Of a DNA stretch of 64,000 nt, positions 60,922 to 64,000 are shown in pieces. The stretch is from Blastopirellula marina (GTDB lineage: Bacteria > Planctomycetota > Planctomycetia > Pirellulales > Pirellulaceae), in the NCBI RefSeq assembly GCF_002967765.1, contig NZ_PUHY01000016.1:1-64000 (forward strand), written 5' to 3'. A model generated the notes under the pieces. That model saw nothing but the letters and a program-made list of their open reading frames with translations. It did no database searches and was not told where the DNA came from. The first letter of the stretch is position 1, and each line of letters begins with the position of its first letter. The translations under genes and the position numbers were made by a program.

Positions 60922-62319
60922 TTGGATTACGTCAACGATTCCCACTGCCAGTTCAACCGAACCCGAGTCCGTTCAGTGATCGATGTTCAAAACGTGGAAG
61001 ACATCCAGGCGGCAATTGAGATCTGCCGGCGAGAAGGCTGGCCCCTAAGCATGTTTGGGGGTCGGCACTGCCTGGGCGGACAGCAGTTTGCCACCGATGG
61101 CCTGATTCTCAACATGCGCGGTCTCAATCGCATTGTCTCGCTCGATGAAATGACCGGAATTGTCCACATCCAAGGGGGCGTCCTGTGGACGGACATTCGA
61201 AAGTTTCTTAGCAGTCGATCCTCGGCGGCGAAGGTGGAAGTGCATCAGAAACAGACGGGGGCCGACGAGATGTCGGTGGCAGGCGCGATTGCGGTCAACG
61301 CTCATGGTAATCCACTTTGCAGCGGACCGATCTCGTCCGACATTGAGTGGTTAAAAATACTTACTGCCAGCGGCGAGGAACTTCTGTGCAGCCGAGAATC
61401 TAACGCGGACCTGTTCGGCATGGTCGTGGGTGGGATGGGCTTGTTCGGCGTGGTGACCGAAATCGGTTTGCGCCTCGCTCCAGCGCAGCGGTTTTTGCGT
61501 CGTAGCGAAGTCACTCACATCGAAAGCCTTGTCGGCAATTGGGACGAAGTGCATGCCGACTATTCGTATGGTGACATGCAGCTCGACGTGGATCCCGATT
61601 CAGCCCATTTCATGAAGCGCGGCATCTTGAATCTGTGGTCGCCCTGCGACGACCATGTAGTACACGGCGATGCCAGTCCGAAAATCAAGGCGGATTGGTC
61701 ACGGCTCACCGCTCTGGCCCACGTCGACAAGGCCCAGTGCTTTCGCGAATATGCTCGATATGCCGAGGCGGTCAACGGAAGCGTATCCGCGGGGCGGGAC
61801 TTCCACTGGGACACCTACGAGACGGGCTATCACGCTCAGTTGGAACAGCACCTGAAACTCCCCTGCGGCGGCGACGTGTTGACTGAATTCTTCGTACCGA
61901 TCGAAGCGTTAGAGTTGTTGCTGGACTTCACTGGCAACCAGATCCGTTCTCTCGGCGTCGACCCGATCCTGACCACCTTACGAAGCGTCCGCCAGTGCCA
62001 AGTCAGCTACCTGCGTTGGGCTCGCTGCGACTACGTGTGCATGGTCATGGCCTTGCACGTCGATCATTGCCAAAAACAACTAGCCCGCCTCGACACCTTT
62101 TGCACCGCCATCGCGCGATTCTGCGGCCGGCACGGCGGAACGTTCTACCTACCCTATCGCCGCTTCGCCCACCGTGCCGATTTGCTGCTTGCTTATCCCA
62201 ACATTCACCAATTCGTGGAAGAAAAGAACCGCCGCGACCCGGATGGCTTGTTTGGCAGCAGTTGGTTTGGCTACTTGCTACGAGTTTTGGATGAGGAACC
62301 AGTAATGGGAATGGGATAA
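60922..62319 (+). CDS. FAD-binding oxidoreductase (VAO/GlcD-type)
   Basis: A protein of about 465 residues. I prefer the TTG at 60922 because GGGAGAG lies at 60910-60916, about six bases upstream; a TTG at 60868, overlapping the aminotransferase stop, would add 18 residues. The PCMH-type FAD domain is clear: VIDVQNVEDIQAAIEICRRE, FGGRHCLGGQQFATDGLILN, GIVHIQGGVLWTDI, and GADEMSVAGAIAVNAHGNPL. The C-terminal BBE-like end has FDPDGLFGS-like RDPDGLFGSSWF. The His of FGGRH could carry 8-alpha-linked FAD. The closest groups are sugar-lactone or alditol oxidases. It probably oxidises a sugar or cyclitol before transamination (inference). Confidence 0.85.
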   Translation: MDYVNDSHCQFNRTRVRSVIDVQNVEDIQAAIEICRREGWPLSMFGGRHCLGGQQFATDGLILNMRGLNRIVSLDEMTGIVHIQGGVLWTDIRKFLSSRSSAAKVEVHQKQTGADEMSVAGAIAVNAHGNPLCSGPISSDIEWLKILTASGEELLCSRESNADLFGMVVGGMGLFGVVTEIGLRLAPAQRFLRRSEVTHIESLVGNWDEVHADYSYGDMQLDVDPDSAHFMKRGILNLWSPCDDHVVHGDASPKIKADWSRLTALAHVDKAQCFREYARYAEAVNGSVSAGRDFHWDTYETGYHAQLEQHLKLPCGGDVLTEFFVPIEALELLLDFTGNQIRSLGVDPILTTLRSVRQCQVSYLRWARCDYVCMVMALHVDHCQKQLARLDTFCTAIARFCGRHGGTFYLPYRRFAHRADLLLAYPNIHQFVEEKNRRDPDGLFGSSWFGYLLRVLDEEPVMGMG

Positions 62320-62524
62320 GCCATGATAATCTGACAGACCTATCGCTTTTTCAAGAACTAACCTATGACACGCCCTCATTACTCATTTTGAAAGGCGGGC
62401 CTCACTACGTTAAGCCAAGTAGCTGGCAAGAACGTCACCGTTCACCAGGCCGCGGCGAACTACATTGATTTCAATACTCGCGCGGCCCGCGGCTCCGTGT
62501 GCAACCCATTGTTATCTGGCGATT

Positions 62525-62929
62525 CTACGAGTTAGTACGTTGTTTCCAAAGCTGGTTGAACTCGGCGTCATTTGTGAAATCAAAACCGTCGAGCAACGCA
62601 TCCAAACGTTCGGTTGACAGGCCGCCAAATTCATCATGTGACATCCCAGAATTGTACCCCAAGATCATTCCATTGTTGTAATGTTCGATCTGCCATATGA
62701 CGTTGCAGGCAGGATCGATCTCGAAATACCACCACGAGAGCCTGAAGTCGTCGTGTCGGTCGCCGCGATTTTCGTCCCATCTACGTTTAACGTATCGCAA
62801 TCCATGTGGGGCGACTTTTAGTTTTGTGAATGAATCGAGCAGTTGTTCAATTTGATCGTCTTCAAGATTCCAAAGGTCGGACGTATTTGCTGCGCGTGTT
62901 ACGTTGAGTACACGCTGGCCAAGTCGCAT
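62525..62929 (-). CDS. small protein of unknown function
   Basis: A 134-residue soluble protein with even, protein-like composition: LNVTRAANTSDLWNLEDDQI, EQLLDSFTKLKVAPHGLRYV, WWYFEIDPACNVIWQIEHYN and DEFGGLSTERLDALLDGFDF. It has no signal peptide or membrane helix. The pattern (acidic, single domain, orphan beside other small orphans) recalls immunity proteins of polymorphic toxins, but no family is recognised. It is convergent with the FAD oxidoreductase and 200 bases from the next small gene. Confidence 0.55.
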   Translation of the reverse strand: MRLGQRVLNVTRAANTSDLWNLEDDQIEQLLDSFTKLKVAPHGLRYVKRRWDENRGDRHDDFRLSWWYFEIDPACNVIWQIEHYNNGMILGYNSGMSHDEFGGLSTERLDALLDGFDFTNDAEFNQLWKQRTNS

Positions 62930-63128
62930 ATCGGGAAGCGCGTGTCAGGCGGACTCCAACTGTTCAATCATGCGTTCTATTCGTTTCGGATCACGCATGT
63001 TTGGTTAAGCCAGATAACGACTGAGGTAACGGGAGTGAGGAGAAGACATGGCATTCATGCCGGACAGCGCCGAGCCCTCCCGTTCACCGAATGGTAATTC
63101 GATTCTTTCAAGCAACGGCGATTGTCCG

Positions 63129-63380
63129 TCAAGCCGGGCCAGTCCGATCCTTGTAAGTTGTGTTGTGATACTTTGCTAAGCTGTACGCCAAATCGTCCAG
63201 GTAAGATTTACCCTCTGAATCGTAACGGTCGAGTTCTTGAGTATTTAGTTTCATCTTGACTTCGTACATTCCGATCCCGCCAGCGAGGACGCACAGATGG
63301 TAGTCGCCATCGTCATCGCGAGACAGTTCATACATGCGGTTCACATCTCTTACGAGCCTCCTGGTCATTTGGGCCCCCAT
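63129..63380 (-). CDS. small protein of unknown function
   Basis: An 83-residue frame with protein-like text ([60 protein letters not shown]). The start may be the first Met or the Met at residue 5. It overlaps the end of the upstream gene by 16 bases, so the two are likely co-transcribed. No family is recognised; an immunity-type orphan is possible. Confidence 0.5.
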   Translation of the reverse strand: MGAQMTRRLVRDVNRMYELSRDDDGDYHLCVLAGGIGMYEVKMKLNTQELDRYDSEGKSYLDDLAYSLAKYHNTTYKDRTGPA

Positions 63381-63670
63381 GATCCGCCAGATCCGTGATA
63401 CGTTTCACACGACAGATGATAGTCGGCATCGCACTTGGTGCATGTCAAGTCGCAATTGATGTAGTCCGACCACTGCAATTCTCCGGTGGTGATCCTGAGG
63501 AGCTTCTTCGCGACGGCTGTGTTGACGCGATTCATGTTAACCTTTAGATCGGCGGGCAGTTTGATCTGAATGTGCTGACCGAAGTCGTCACACTGTTGAC
63601 ACATGGTAAAGCGCTCAATCGGATAACGTCCAAAATCACCCGGTCCCGACGAGAGATTCTCAATTATCAA
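63365..63670 (-). CDS. small protein with Cys pairs, unknown function
   Basis: A 101-residue frame with CQQCDDFG (Cys24, Cys27) near the start and [16 protein letters not shown] near the end, a spacing that suggests a zinc-binding fold. The middle ([20 protein letters not shown]) is beta/alpha-like. Met at residue 23 is an alternative start. It shares its 3' end with the 83-residue gene downstream. The Cys-pair architecture is seen in small immunity-type proteins; no family is assigned. Confidence 0.5.
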   Translation of the reverse strand: MIIENLSSGPGDFGRYPIERFTMCQQCDDFGQHIQIKLPADLKVNMNRVNTAVAKKLLRITTGELQWSDYINCDLTCTKCDADYHLSCETYHGSGGSWGPK

Positions 63671-63722
63671 TACGCCCGACTTCGCCGTTCGGGTGCATTG
63701 GATTGTTACCCCATTTTTGGAG

Positions 63723-63995
63723 CTACGAAATCCAAGTCATGGATTTCGCAAGAACCCGCCAACGACTCTGATCATGTGACAGTAGGACGAAGTGCCCCAT
63801 GCCCATGAGTCCCCATTTGGGGTGGTCGTAGTCAGTGTGAACGAGAGCTTGCGATCGATTTTCATTGTATCCGATACGAGAAAACCGCCACCAGCCAGAA
63901 CAGTGCTCGATTGTTGAACAAGCAACTTGTTTCGATTCGAACGATTCGATGTTAACGACGTGGAGCCACGGACAGTCGATCCGAACAGATGTCAT
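63723..63995 (-). CDS. small protein of unknown function near the window edge
   Basis: A 90-residue frame ([60 protein letters not shown]) with plausible composition, ATG at 63995. It is the first of four small minus-strand orphans in the last 1.5 kb. No family, signal peptide or membrane helix is recognised. It could also be the end of a larger gene starting outside the window. Confidence 0.4.
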   Translation of the reverse strand: MTSVRIDCPWLHVVNIESFESKQVACSTIEHCSGWWRFSRIGYNENRSQALVHTDYDHPKWGLMGMGHFVLLSHDQSRWRVLAKSMTWIS

Positions 63996-64000
63996 GTTGG

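Noticed and set aside
1-64000. tRNA, rRNA or CRISPR arrays
   Set aside because: No tRNA-like T-loop/CCA context, rRNA segment or regularly spaced repeat was found on reading through the window.

Overview
The window looks like chromosome from a marine-type planctomycete, probably Pirellulales/Pirellulaceae. The reasons are two DUF1559 pseudopilin-like genes each followed by a small lipoprotein gene, a Planctomycete-type cytochrome c (PSCyt1-like) protein, exported TPR-CHAT proteins, FG-GAP/UnbV proteins, many exported proteins of unknown function, and moderate G+C. No rRNA, tRNA, CRISPR array or phage was recognised. All family assignments come from reading motifs by eye; no search was run.

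Left part (1-15.7 kb): the end of an IS-type transposase, a sodium:solute symporter, a secreted S9 prolyl oligopeptidase and a K+ channel. A carbohydrate-type block follows: DUF1559 protein, lipoprotein, a 900-residue secreted protein with a C-terminal discoidin-like domain, an AGE-family sugar epimerase, a second sodium:solute symporter and a LacI-type regulator. The secreted protein, epimerase and symporter overlap and must be co-translated.

15.9-21.9 kb: a DNA-damage block. The SRAP (YedK/HMCES) gene is divergent from the mutasome operon imuA-imuB-dnaE2. The shared intergenic region has TGTACA-AG-TGTACA sitting between a good -35 and -10, a likely LexA-type operator.

22-34.3 kb: after decayed remnants (a zinc metallopeptidase-like gene and DoxX) comes an approximately ten-gene operon-like cluster: a small exported Cys protein, a His-rich membrane protein, a one- or two-helix membrane peptide, a YtkA/FixH-like lipoprotein, a CcoG/NosR-like polyferredoxin membrane protein, an exported anchored protein, two UnbV-type FG-GAP proteins, a UnbU (RnfD/NqrB-like) membrane protein and an AhpD-like protein. 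It resembles the accessory UnbU/UnbV part of enediyne clusters without any polyketide synthase, and is probably an envelope redox system of unknown role.

34.7-47.3 kb: a putative signalling module. An ECF sigma factor and a membrane protein in the anti-sigma position overlap by ATGA and are followed by three exported proteins (one di-haem cytochrome c-like). Divergent from sigma is an exported TPR-CHAT protease-like protein, and a second TPR-CHAT paralogue lies tail-to-tail with the first. CHAT-protease control of a sigma/anti-sigma pair is known from type III-E CRISPR (Craspase), so this CRISPR-free arrangement is the most interesting hypothesis in the window.

47.9-64 kb: an alpha-ketoglutarate-semialdehyde-type dehydrogenase that seems to lack its general-base Glu; a tightly packed Fec/BtuCD-type iron uptake operon headed by a DUF1559 gene and a lipoprotein gene; decayed IS and recombinase-associated fragments flanking a pair of anchored proteins; a G+C-richer DegT aminotransferase/FAD oxidoreductase pair; and four small orphan genes on the minus strand.
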